This document shows positions 56,604-64,000 of a stretch of DNA of 64,000 nucleotides, in pieces. Source of the stretch: Blastomonas sp. AAP53 (GTDB taxonomy: Bacteria; Pseudomonadota; Alphaproteobacteria; Sphingomonadales; Sphingomonadaceae); contig NZ_ANFZ01000006.1 in NCBI RefSeq assembly GCF_000331245.1, positions 558,001 through 622,000 on the forward strand, written 5' to 3'. The notes under the pieces are model-generated. The model searched no databases. It was not told the DNA's origin and worked only from the letters and a program-made list of their open reading frames with translations. Both the position numbers and the translations under genes were made by a program. How positions within the stretch are numbered: position 1 is the stretch's first letter; each line of letters begins with the position of its first letter.

Positions 56604-57299
56604 TCAGGTGAACGAGCACTTGTAATACTCGCCCCATAAAGGGCGACATTCAACAAGATCACCGCCGAAAAGTTTTGTCACCCTATCGGGGGCATAGAAC
56701 TTGCCTGTTTCCTGGTTAAACCCCTCAGCCAGCATCACATCACCGCTAGGGTCAAACACTATCGCAGACCAGTTATCCAGAAAGCCAGCGGGGTTGAAGG
56801 CCACGCGGATCGGGGGGCCGAGATCTATGGAATAGATAACGCCTTCGTTCTCGGCATACCATTCCGCTTTCTTAGAGATACGGGCCATATTGACGATGTC
56901 TCGGTAATGGCTTTCGTTGACTGCCAATCGAGATAAATCTCCAAGATATTCCCCGGCCCAGAGGACAGGTAGGGCAGTCACTAGCCAAAGAGCAAGCAAG
57001 CCCGGGGCCAAAGTCACTGCCAGAGCCTGCTCGCCAAGGTTTTGGCCATACCCAACAACACGGATTCCGCCCCAAAGTTTGAAGCAAGTAACGACGAGCA
57101 TTACAAATGCTGTTGGGATGCCAACAAAAACAAAAAGGACAAAGCCTAAGCCTACACTCCATGCTCCGATAATTCCTAGAATGAACGGAACGATGGCTGT
57201 CAGCAGGAACAAGTGAACCGTATTGCCGGTATAACGGCCTAAAGGTTCGCTCGCCAGAAAGGCAATGATACGGGCTTTTGATGCACTGGGCGAGAACAT
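56604..57299 (-). CDS. Unknown membrane protein in lower-GC DNA
   Basis: 231 residues, no recognised family. Three or four hydrophobic segments lie in the N-terminal half (about 27-72 and 92-114), followed by a soluble C-terminal half with many aromatics, ending GEYYKCSFT. Base composition is near 50% GC with AT-ending codons, clearly lower than its neighbours, which suggests horizontal acquisition. It is flanked by rmuC (convergent) and a small conserved-looking gene; no mobility gene is seen. Confidence 0.7.
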   Translation of the reverse strand: MFSPSASKARIIAFLASEPLGRYTGNTVHLFLLTAIVPFILGIIGAWSVGLGFVLFVFVGIPTAFVMLVVTCFKLWGGIRVVGYGQNLGEQALAVTLAPGLLALWLVTALPVLWAGEYLGDLSRLAVNESHYRDIVNMARISKKAEWYAENEGVIYSIDLGPPIRVAFNPAGFLDNWSAIVFDPSGDVMLAEGFNQETGKFYAPDRVTKLFGGDLVECRPLWGEYYKCSFT

Positions 57300-57340
57300 G
57301 GGACTATCCCTAGCTCAGCTGCAGTCGGCGTGAAACCCCG

Positions 57341-57658
57341 TTACTTCCCCGTGAACTTCTTTGCGAAGCCCATGATGTCGTTGATCGGATTGCCATCGCC
57401 GTCCTGATCCAGAAAACCGGTAACCTTCTTCAGCGCATCTTCGCCGCCGACTTGCGCGAGCAGATCGTTGAGCTTGTCCATTGGCAGGCCGGTGGACTGC
57501 GCTGCAGAAGCAACCGTGTCGCCGGGTTGAGGTGCGGCCTTGCCCAGGGCGGCCATCGCCGACTGCACCTGCTCTTCGCTCAGGCCCACCTGCTTGGCGA
57601 GGCCTGCGATCTTGTCGACGCCGCCCAATTGGCCGACGATGTTGTTGAGAAATTCCAT
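57341..57658 (-). CDS. Small DUF937/YidB-like protein
   Basis: 105 residues from ATG 57658, with GGGGGAGCG upstream (open to 57703). MEFLNNIVGQLGGVDKIAGLAKQVGLSE repeats short amphipathic helices typical of YidB/DUF937-like proteins. A C-terminal FLDQDGDGNPINDIMGFAKKF carries an EF-hand-like DQDGDGN that could bind a metal. Function unknown; family assignment tentative. Confidence 0.7.
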   Translation of the reverse strand: MEFLNNIVGQLGGVDKIAGLAKQVGLSEEQVQSAMAALGKAAPQPGDTVASAAQSTGLPMDKLNDLLAQVGGEDALKKVTGFLDQDGDGNPINDIMGFAKKFTGK

Positions 57659-57728
57659 GATTGCGCTCCCCCGGAGTAATGATCGGATGCCCGATGTTAT
57701 CATGCGGGCTTTGCGCCTGCCATCGCCT

Positions 57729-58196
57729 TCACGTGGGAAGGGGCGTGAGATCAGGTAAAATCACTGCACGCCGCGCCTCGATCGAGAACAGCCGGTCGCG
57801 CGAATAGAAATGCAGCTGCCAGTCGCGTGCGCCTTCGGGGGCATCGAGCAGCATGTTGACCTTGGCCGCCAGTTCCAGTGCGGGATCGACGCGCGTCAGG
57901 AACGTTGCGACGCCCACCACATAGCAATGCGTGATCGTCGCGTGGAATCCACTGCTGTCAGTATTGGGCGTGCCGACACTGTCATTGTGCCGCCGGATGA
58001 TGGTGGGGAAGTCGCGCGCCGCGTCAAGATCGGGCCGCTCGGCGATCAGCCACAGGCACGCGGCGACATGCGCCTCGTGGGTCCATTCGTCGCGCGGCAG
58101 GCAAGACGCAATCAGCCGCTCGCCCAGAAGGCGAACGGCTGATGACGATTCAAAAGTGCGTACAGTGTATCCGGTCACGATCGGGCTTTCGTTCAA
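57729..58196 (-). CDS. Hypothetical protein, conserved-looking
   Basis: 155 residues from a TTG at 58196; a GTG 6 codons later is an alternative, and no clear ribosome-binding site decides. Contains DEWTHEAHVAACLWLIAERP and FHATITHCYVVGVATFL, a helical His-rich pattern that might bind a metal. No family name recognised. Sits between the DUF937-like gene and pckA on the same strand, with normal GC composition. Confidence 0.65.
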   Translation of the reverse strand: MNESPIVTGYTVRTFESSSAVRLLGERLIASCLPRDEWTHEAHVAACLWLIAERPDLDAARDFPTIIRRHNDSVGTPNTDSSGFHATITHCYVVGVATFLTRVDPALELAAKVNMLLDAPEGARDWQLHFYSRDRLFSIEARRAVILPDLTPLPT

Positions 58197-58222
58197 GAAC
58201 GCCCGATCTGATCCGGGCAGTA

Positions 58223-59830
58223 TCAGGCGGCAACCGCCTGACGTTGGGGCGCAGCGGCGCGGACCGCTTCGTCGACATGGTCTTCGAACTGCGCGAAATT
58301 GTCGATGAACTGGCCGACCAGCTTCTGGGCGGTGGCATCGTATTCCGCCTTGTCCGCCCAGGTGCCGCGCGGATTGAGGATGGCGCTGTCGACACCCGGA
58401 ACGCTGACCGGAACCTCGAAACCGAAGTTGGGATCGATCTCGAACTGGGTGTTGTTCAGGCTTCCATCGAGCGCAGCATTGAGCAGCGCGCGCGTTGCCT
58501 TGATCGGCATGCGGTTGCCGACGCCGTACTTGCCGCCGGTCCAGCCGGTGTTGACCAGCCAGCAGGTAACATTGCCCTTGGCGATGCGTTCCTTGAGCAG
58601 GTTGCCATACACAGACGGGTGACGCGGCATGAACGGTGCGCCGAAGCAGGTGGAGAAGGTTGCCGAAGGCTCGGTCACGCCGATTTCGGTGCCGGCGACG
58701 CGTGCGGTATAGCCCGACAGGAAGTGGTACATCGCCTGCTCCGCCGTCAGCCGTGCGATCGGAGGCAGCACGCCATAGGCGTCGGCGGTGAGGAAGATGA
58801 TGTTCTTCGGCACCGGCCCAAGGTTATCTGCCGAGGTGTTGGGGATGAAGTCGATCGGGTACGATCCGCGGCTGTTTTCCGCCAGCGTGTTGTCGGCGAA
58901 ATCGAGCGTGCGGGTTTCGGGATCCATCACCACGTTTTCGAGCACCGTGCCGAAACGCTGCGTTGTGGCGTAGATTTCCGGCTCGGCCTCGGGCGAAAGG
59001 TTGATCATCTTGGCATAGCAGCCGCCTTCGAAGTTGAACACGGCCGTGTCCGACCAGCCATGCTCGTCATCGCCGATCAGCGTGCGGCTGGCATCAGCCG
59101 ACAGCGTGGTCTTGCCGGTACCCGACAGGCCGAAAAACACTGCGGTGTCGCCTTCGGGGCCGATATTGGCCGAACAGTGCATCGGCATCACGCCCTGGGT
59201 GGGCAGCAGATAGTTGAGGATGCCGAAAACCGACTTCTTCATCTCGCCGGCATAGGCGGTGCCACCGATCAGGATCAGCTTTTCGCTGAGGTTCACCGCA
59301 ACCACGGTTTCGCTGCGGGTGCCGTGGCGGGCCGGATCGGCGCGGAAGCTGGGGAGATCGATGATCGTATATTCGGGCGCAAAGTCGGCCAGCTGGTCGG
59401 CGGTCGGGCGGACCAGCAGCGTGCGGATGAACTGGCTGTGCCAGGCGAACTCGTTGATCACGCGGACGTTGACGCGATATTCGGGCTGCGAACCACCGAA
59501 CAGGTCCTGCACGTACAGCTTCTGCTTTTCGCCGAGGAAGGCGAGGAAATCGGCCTTGAGCGTCGCAAAGTTTTCCGGGGTCATCGACACGTTGGTCTTG
59601 CCCCACCAGACGGTGTTTTCGGTCTCTCCATCGCGCACGATGAACTTGTCGCTGGCGCTGCGTCCGGTGTGCTTGCCGGTGGCTACAACCAGGGCGCCGC
59701 CCTTGGCCAGCGATCCTTCGCCGTTGCGCAGGGCCTCTTCGACCAGAGCCTCGGTGCCCAGGTTCCAGTGCTGATTTTCGGTTGCGGTAAAGCCTTGATC
59801 GGAAAGCGAAACTTTGGATTTGATAGCCAC
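58223..59830 (-). CDS. pckA: Phosphoenolpyruvate carboxykinase (ATP)
   Basis: 535 residues. ATP-type PEPCK: substrate loop [26 protein letters not shown], the P-loop [11 protein letters not shown] at about 240-250, and the kinase-2-like LIGDDEHGW. It converts oxaloacetate to PEP in gluconeogenesis. Divergent from chvI; in Agrobacterium and relatives pckA lies next to chvGI and is regulated by ChvI, so the 287-base region at 59831-60117 is the likely shared control region. Confidence 0.96.
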   Translation of the reverse strand: MAIKSKVSLSDQGFTATENQHWNLGTEALVEEALRNGEGSLAKGGALVVATGKHTGRSASDKFIVRDGETENTVWWGKTNVSMTPENFATLKADFLAFLGEKQKLYVQDLFGGSQPEYRVNVRVINEFAWHSQFIRTLLVRPTADQLADFAPEYTIIDLPSFRADPARHGTRSETVVAVNLSEKLILIGGTAYAGEMKKSVFGILNYLLPTQGVMPMHCSANIGPEGDTAVFFGLSGTGKTTLSADASRTLIGDDEHGWSDTAVFNFEGGCYAKMINLSPEAEPEIYATTQRFGTVLENVVMDPETRTLDFADNTLAENSRGSYPIDFIPNTSADNLGPVPKNIIFLTADAYGVLPPIARLTAEQAMYHFLSGYTARVAGTEIGVTEPSATFSTCFGAPFMPRHPSVYGNLLKERIAKGNVTCWLVNTGWTGGKYGVGNRMPIKATRALLNAALDGSLNNTQFEIDPNFGFEVPVSVPGVDSAILNPRGTWADKAEYDATAQKLVGQFIDNFAQFEDHVDEAVRAAAPQRQAVAA

Positions 59831-60117
59831 TGCTGAAATACTCCCAATTTGCTGCCGCTCTTGGCTGACCTCGCGCCCAACCTTCAGCCCGCGATTATGT
59901 GCGGCGACTCACGCAGCTCAACCCCCGTGATACCAAGCTCCAAGACCACTGGCCGATGATCTGTCAATAGCTGCTACCGGTGTCATAACATGGGTAGTGC
60001 AGAGTTATCGTTCACACCCCCAAATGCTGCGGTGCGGCATGCGCCACAAAGCTGTTTACGCTGGCGCTGCGATATGCGACCGGCACCAGGAGTTGATCGA
60101 GGAGGATTGAGCCACTC

Positions 60118-60825
60118 ATGGCGGCAGTGATTGCGCTGGTCGACGACGACCGCAACATTCTGACTTCGGTTTCGATTGCACTCCAGGCGGAGGGCTTTGT
60201 CACGCGGCTGTACTCTGACGGAGAGGCGGCGCTGAAGGCGATCATCGAAACACCGCCCGATCTGTGCCTGTTCGATATCAAGATGCCGCGCATGGACGGG
60301 CTGGAGCTGCTGCGCCGGGTCCGCGAAAGCAGTGCGGTGCCGGTCATCTTCCTGACGTCCAAGGATGAAGAGCTGGACGAGGCACTGGGCCTCGCTATGG
60401 GCGCAGACGATTATATCACCAAACCGTTCTCGCAGCGGCTGCTGATTGCGCGGATCAAGGCCATATTGCGCCGCGCAGAGCTGATGCGCGCGCCCGACGC
60501 ACCCTGCGACCAGCCGGTGGCGGAGCCGATCGTGCGGGGCAGGCTGGAGATGGACCCGGCGCGCCACATGGTCAGCTGGGATGGCTTGAAGGTGACACTG
60601 ACGGTCACCGAATTCCTGATCCTCGAGGCGCTGGCGGCGCGGCCCGGGGTGGTCAAGAGCCGCAACCAGCTGATGGACGCGGCCTATCAGGACGATGTCT
60701 ATGTCGATGACCGCACCATCGACAGCCATATCAAGCGCCTGCGCCGGAAATTCCGCGAGGTCGACACCGAATTTTCCGCTATCGATACGCTGTATGGCGC
60801 CGGCTACCGTTTCTCAGGAGAATAA
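60118..60825 (+). CDS. chvI: Response regulator ChvI
   Basis: 235 residues, OmpR/PhoB type. Receiver domain with the acidic DDD at 9-11 and phosphorylation site Asp53 ([11 protein letters not shown]), the conserved Lys near KPF at 103, and a C-terminal winged helix ([38 protein letters not shown]). GAGGAGG precedes the start. Partner of ChvG, whose gene overlaps its end. ChvGI senses acid or envelope stress in rhizobia and agrobacteria and regulates surface and metabolic genes. Confidence 0.93.
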   Translation: MAAVIALVDDDRNILTSVSIALQAEGFVTRLYSDGEAALKAIIETPPDLCLFDIKMPRMDGLELLRRVRESSAVPVIFLTSKDEELDEALGLAMGADDYITKPFSQRLLIARIKAILRRAELMRAPDAPCDQPVAEPIVRGRLEMDPARHMVSWDGLKVTLTVTEFLILEALAARPGVVKSRNQLMDAAYQDDVYVDDRTIDSHIKRLRRKFREVDTEFSAIDTLYGAGYRFSGE

Positions 60826-62392
60826 TCCTCCGGCGCTGCGATTGCGCTGGACCCGCCGGGTGTCGCTGACCTGGCGGATCCTGGCGGTGAACGTGTTCGC
60901 TATCGCCATGCTGGGCGGCGGTCTGCTGTATCTCGACAGCTATCGCGAACAGATCATCCAGGAGCGGCTCGAACAGGAGCAGCAGAGCATCTGGCTGCTG
61001 GGCCATGCGCTGGAACGGCTGGAGCAGCCCGAGCGGATTGCCATGCTGCGGTCCGTCAGCGATCGGTATGACTCGCGCATCCGGCTGTATGACACGCAAG
61101 GCAGGCTGCAGCTGGACAGCTTCACATTGACGCCGCCAACCTATGTCCTGCGCGACCCCGCACAGGAGCCGTGGCAGCGCCATGCCGCGCGCTTGCTCGA
61201 CCAGGGCTTTGACTGGCTGGTGGATGCGCAGCGCGTGGAGCGGTTTGTCGAGCGCACGCCCGACCGCCTGCAGAACTGGCCTGAGGCCGTGGCGGCGCAG
61301 AAGGACCGGTCGGCGCATGCGATGATGCGCTATGCCCCCGACCGCACGCCGATGATCAGCGCGGCGATCGCGCTGCCACGCGGCGATGGCGTGCTGTTCA
61401 CCAGCGACAATGCGCGCGATATCACGCGCATCGTCCGAGCCGAACGGTTCAACCTGGCGATGATCGTGCTGGGCACCGCTTTGGTCTCGGTGTTGTTCTC
61501 TCTGTTCCTGGCGCGGACCATCGTCCAGCCGCTGCGACGACTGGCCTCGGCAGCGGTGCGGGTGCGGCTGGGCCGGGCGCGCGAAGTCGTGGTGCCGCGC
61601 TTGCCGTCGCGTGGCGACGAAATCGGCCTGCTCGCCCGCTCGCTATCGGACATGAGCATGGCGCTGCGGCAGAAGATCGATGCAACCGAGGCGTTTGCCG
61701 CCGATGTCAGCCATGAGCTCAAGAACCCGCTCGCCTCGTTGCGGTCTGCACTGGAAGGGCTGGCGAGCGTCAAGGACGAGGGGTTGCGCGCGCAATTGTT
61801 CGACATAGCATGCAGCGATGTCCGCCGCCTCGACAGGTTGATCACCGACATATCCGAAGCATCGCGCGTCGATGCGCAGCTGACCCGCACCCGGTTCGAG
61901 CCCATCGATCTGGGCGAGATGATCGAGAACCTGCTCGAGGTGCGGCAGGTGCGCGGGTTGAACGAGGGGCGCGAAACCGCTTTCGCGCGGCCCCGGCGCG
62001 GCGTGGCCGTGGTGATGGGCGAGGGCACAAGGCTGGAGCGGGTCATCTCGAACTTGCTAGACAATGCCGTCTCCTTCTCTCCCCCCGGCGGGTTGGTCCG
62101 GATCGAGGCGACGCAGCTGCGTGGCCGTGTGCTGGTGCGCGTGATCGACGAGGGGCCCGGCGTTCAACCCAGCGAACGCGAAGAGATTTTCCGCCGCTTC
62201 CACAGTGCCCGGCCAGACGGCGAGGCTTTCGGTCAGCATAGCGGCCTGGGACTGGCCATTGCCCGCACCATCGTGGAAGGGCATCACGGAACCATCACGG
62301 TCGAGGATCGCGATGATGGGGCGACGGGCGCGGTGTTCGAGATATGCCTGCCCGCGATGAATCATCAGGAACTGCCCATTTCCCCTGCCTGA
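60794..62392 (+). CDS. chvG: Sensor histidine kinase ChvG
   Basis: 532 residues from ATG 60794, overlapping chvI by 32 bases. Two membrane helices (about 20-42 and 219-243) bracket a roughly 180-residue periplasmic sensor. Then a HAMP segment, the H-box [15 protein letters not shown] with His307, and an HATPase domain (N-box LLDNAVSF, G-boxes DEGPGV and [11 protein letters not shown]). The overlap with chvI implies coupled translation. Cognate of ChvI. Confidence 0.93.
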   Translation: MAPATVSQENNPPALRLRWTRRVSLTWRILAVNVFAIAMLGGGLLYLDSYREQIIQERLEQEQQSIWLLGHALERLEQPERIAMLRSVSDRYDSRIRLYDTQGRLQLDSFTLTPPTYVLRDPAQEPWQRHAARLLDQGFDWLVDAQRVERFVERTPDRLQNWPEAVAAQKDRSAHAMMRYAPDRTPMISAAIALPRGDGVLFTSDNARDITRIVRAERFNLAMIVLGTALVSVLFSLFLARTIVQPLRRLASAAVRVRLGRAREVVVPRLPSRGDEIGLLARSLSDMSMALRQKIDATEAFAADVSHELKNPLASLRSALEGLASVKDEGLRAQLFDIACSDVRRLDRLITDISEASRVDAQLTRTRFEPIDLGEMIENLLEVRQVRGLNEGRETAFARPRRGVAVVMGEGTRLERVISNLLDNAVSFSPPGGLVRIEATQLRGRVLVRVIDEGPGVQPSEREEIFRRFHSARPDGEAFGQHSGLGLAIARTIVEGHHGTITVEDRDDGATGAVFEICLPAMNHQELPISPA

Positions 62393-62436
62393 AACCGGGG
62401 GTAACATGGCACGAGACACAATGCGGGGAGGGCAGG

Positions 62437-62871
62437 ATGAGCCAGGCCGATCACAGCACTTATCCGGCCAGTTGCGTCAGCATCAACGGGCTTGCCATAT
62501 TGATCAGCGGTGAATCGGGAATCGGCAAGTCCGAACTGGCGCTGGCGCTGATCGATCGCGGAGCGCGGCTGATCAGCGATGATCATACTGCGTTGCGGCC
62601 CGAAGGCGGGCGCCTGATCGCATCGCCGGCGCAGAACATCGGCGGGCTGCTCGAGGTCCGCAATCTGGGGCTGCTGCCGATCGCGCCCGGTCCGGACTGC
62701 CCGGTGGGCTTGCTGATAGAGCTCAACCGCGCCGCGCCCCGCTGGATCGAGCGGACCCAGCAGCGCACGATCATGGGCATCGGAATTCCTGAAATCCTGC
62801 TCGCTCCCGACAGCCATGTGCTGCCGATCAAGGCGGAAATGGCGTTGCAAGCCTATGGGATGAAAGGCTAG
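62437..62871 (+). CDS. hprK: HPr kinase/phosphorylase, short alphaproteobacterial form
   Basis: 144 residues from ATG 62437 with GGGAGGG upstream. Contains Walker A GESGIGKS at 25-32, the DDH region (LISDDHTALR) and the C-terminal IMGIGIPEI loop, but lacks the N-terminal domain of the 310-residue Gram-positive enzyme. In alphaproteobacteria this form phosphorylates HPr on Ser and links PTS state to ChvGI signalling. Gene order chvG-hprK-rapZ-IIA is conserved. Confidence 0.93.
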   Translation: MSQADHSTYPASCVSINGLAILISGESGIGKSELALALIDRGARLISDDHTALRPEGGRLIASPAQNIGGLLEVRNLGLLPIAPGPDCPVGLLIELNRAAPRWIERTQQRTIMGIGIPEILLAPDSHVLPIKAEMALQAYGMKG

Positions 62872-62920
62872 GGCAGCGTCATGCGCCGCGCCGTTTTGTG
62901 CGCTACGCCAGGGGTGGCAG

Positions 62921-63871
62921 ATGAGCGAATCGAACACAGAGCTGTCAGCGCCTGAACAGCCTGAGCGGCATCGGGTCATGCTGGTGACGGGCCTGTCGGG
63001 TGCCGGCAAGACGACGGCGCTCAAGACCCTGGAAGATCTGGGGTGGGAGGCGATCGACAACTTTCCCATCCGGCTGCTGACACGCTTGATGAGCACCCCC
63101 CAGGCGATCCGTCAAACGGGGCAGGAGCGGCCGCTGGCGATCGGGTTCGACACCCGTACGAGAGGGTTCGATCCTGGATCAATCGTGCGCCAGGTGCGTG
63201 ATCTGGAGCGGCGTCCCGATTATGCCATCAGCACGCTGTTTCTGGATTGCGCCGGGCGCGAACTGCAGCGGCGCTATGCCGAAACACGGCGGCGTCATCC
63301 GCTGGCGCAGGATCGCTCGGCAGAGGCGGGGATTGCCGAAGAGCGCGAATGGCTGCAGCCGCTGCGGCGCTGGGCGGAAAACGTCATCGATACCACCAGC
63401 ATGCCAGCCTCGGACCTGCAGCAGGAGATCCGCCGCCGGTTTGCGCTGGAACGGTCACCCACCAGCATCATCATCACCAGCTTCGGCTTTGCGCGCGGCA
63501 TGCCGCCCAGCGCCGATCTGGTGTTCGACATGCGGTTTCTGCGCAATCCCTATTGGGACCGGTCGCTGCGGGACATGACCGGACTGGATGCGCCGGTGGG
63601 AGAGTTCGTCCGGAAGGACGAAGCCTATCAGGGTGCTGTCGACCGCATTGTCGACCTTCTCGCCTTTCTGCTGCCGCGCTACCAGGCCGGAGCCAAGGCC
63701 TATGTGCATATCGCCATCGGGTGTACCGGGGGGAGACACCGGTCGGTGTTCGTCGCGCAGGAGATCACCAAACGCTTGCAAGCAGCGGGCTTTTGTCCCA
63801 CTGTCCAGCATCGCAATCTGACGTCGCGACCCACAGATGCCATAGAAGAAAGCCCTGTACCGCCGCAGTGA
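62921..63871 (+). CDS. rapZ: RNase adapter protein RapZ
   Basis: 316 residues. Walker A GLSGAGKTTAL near 24-34, LEDLGWEAIDNFPIRLL, and the conserved C-terminal domain with HIAIGCTGGRHRSVF near 265-280. In E. coli RapZ delivers GlmZ sRNA to RNase E to control glmS; in alphaproteobacteria its target is less clear. Sits between hprK and the PTS IIA gene in the usual order. Confidence 0.95.
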   Translation: MSESNTELSAPEQPERHRVMLVTGLSGAGKTTALKTLEDLGWEAIDNFPIRLLTRLMSTPQAIRQTGQERPLAIGFDTRTRGFDPGSIVRQVRDLERRPDYAISTLFLDCAGRELQRRYAETRRRHPLAQDRSAEAGIAEEREWLQPLRRWAENVIDTTSMPASDLQQEIRRRFALERSPTSIIITSFGFARGMPPSADLVFDMRFLRNPYWDRSLRDMTGLDAPVGEFVRKDEAYQGAVDRIVDLLAFLLPRYQAGAKAYVHIAIGCTGGRHRSVFVAQEITKRLQAAGFCPTVQHRNLTSRPTDAIEESPVPPQ

Positions 63872-63978
63872 CAGCGACGTTCCGCCGGGCAGGAGAGAGT
63901 TCGAAAAAGCGGCGCACGGGTCCGCACGACGTCTGCAACCCAAGTTTCAAGATATAACAATTGGTACAAGAACCCCCC

Positions 63979-64000
63979 ATGATCGGACTCATTCTCGTCA
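63979..64000 (+). CDS. PTS sugar transporter subunit IIA, start only
   Basis: ATG at 63979 followed by IGLILV before the window ends. In this conserved cluster the gene after rapZ is a mannose-family EIIA whose N-terminus reads MIGLVLVTHG, and the visible codons agree. Only 7 residues are seen, so the call depends mainly on gene order. Confidence 0.6.

Overview
This 64 kb window is high-GC (about 65%), densely coding chromosomal DNA from an alphaproteobacterium, almost certainly a member of the Sphingomonadales. The evidence is the chvI-chvG-hprK-rapZ-PTS IIA cluster beside pckA, a sciP (DUF1153) gene, a DUF4167 protein, the infA-maf-RNase E/G-like-yacG-tRNA-Phe block, an exosortase A locus of the sphingomonad type, and a long TonB-dependent receptor. 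I cannot fix the genus. I see no phage, IS element, CRISPR array or rRNA operon.

Layout. 1-9818 (+): the distal part of an exosortase A (XrtA/PEP-CTERM) exopolysaccharide locus: end of a tyrosine autokinase, outer-membrane barrel, AAA ATPase, polysaccharide deacetylase, FemAB-like transferase, glycosyltransferase, exosortase A fused to an EpsI-type domain, and an asparagine-synthase-type amidotransferase. 9826-12359 (-): an alginate-export-type porin and mnmA. 12549-13224 (+): a doubtful small ORF and sciP, ending in a perfect bidirectional terminator. 13366-17836 (-): DUF4167 protein, prmC, prfA, hisS. 17947-25564 (+): M61 peptidase, ppa, a small lipoprotein, sucC, etfB, etfA, and two related small secreted proteins. 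25597-35272 (-): PepSY-type membrane protein, TRIC channel, then the TCA operon mdh - unknown gene - sucD - sucA - odhB - lpd.

35712-38718 holds a small surface-polysaccharide-like group (deacetylase, GNAT/FemAB-like protein, methyltransferase). 38722-42735 (-) is a tightly packed four-gene run: radical SAM DNA-repair-type protein, DUF4130-UdgX uracil-DNA binding protein, a YqcI/YcgG (heme N-oxygenase superfamily) protein and a DUF1989 protein. This is the most interesting part of the window. 42840-46688 (-): alpha/beta hydrolase, DUF1993 protein, tRNA-Phe, yacG, RNase E/G-like, maf, infA. 47027-54786 (+): TonB receptor, TPR membrane protein, bamB, der, an HPt protein, def. 55008-56516: rmuC. 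56604-59830 (-): a low-GC membrane protein of possible foreign origin, two small unknown proteins and pckA. 60118-64000 (+): chvI, chvG, hprK, rapZ and the first codons of a PTS IIA gene.

Functionally the window combines envelope biogenesis (XrtA locus, bamB, TonB receptor, porin), central metabolism (2-oxoglutarate to malate, ETF, PEP carboxykinase) with its two-component/PTS control, translation (hisS, prfA, prmC, mnmA, infA, def, tRNA-Phe) and DNA maintenance (UdgX pair, rmuC, yacG). Several genes start with TTG behind a good ribosome-binding site, and a hairpin repeat family of the gggagaggg type sits between metabolic genes. Function calls rest on recognised motifs and gene order; no database search was run.
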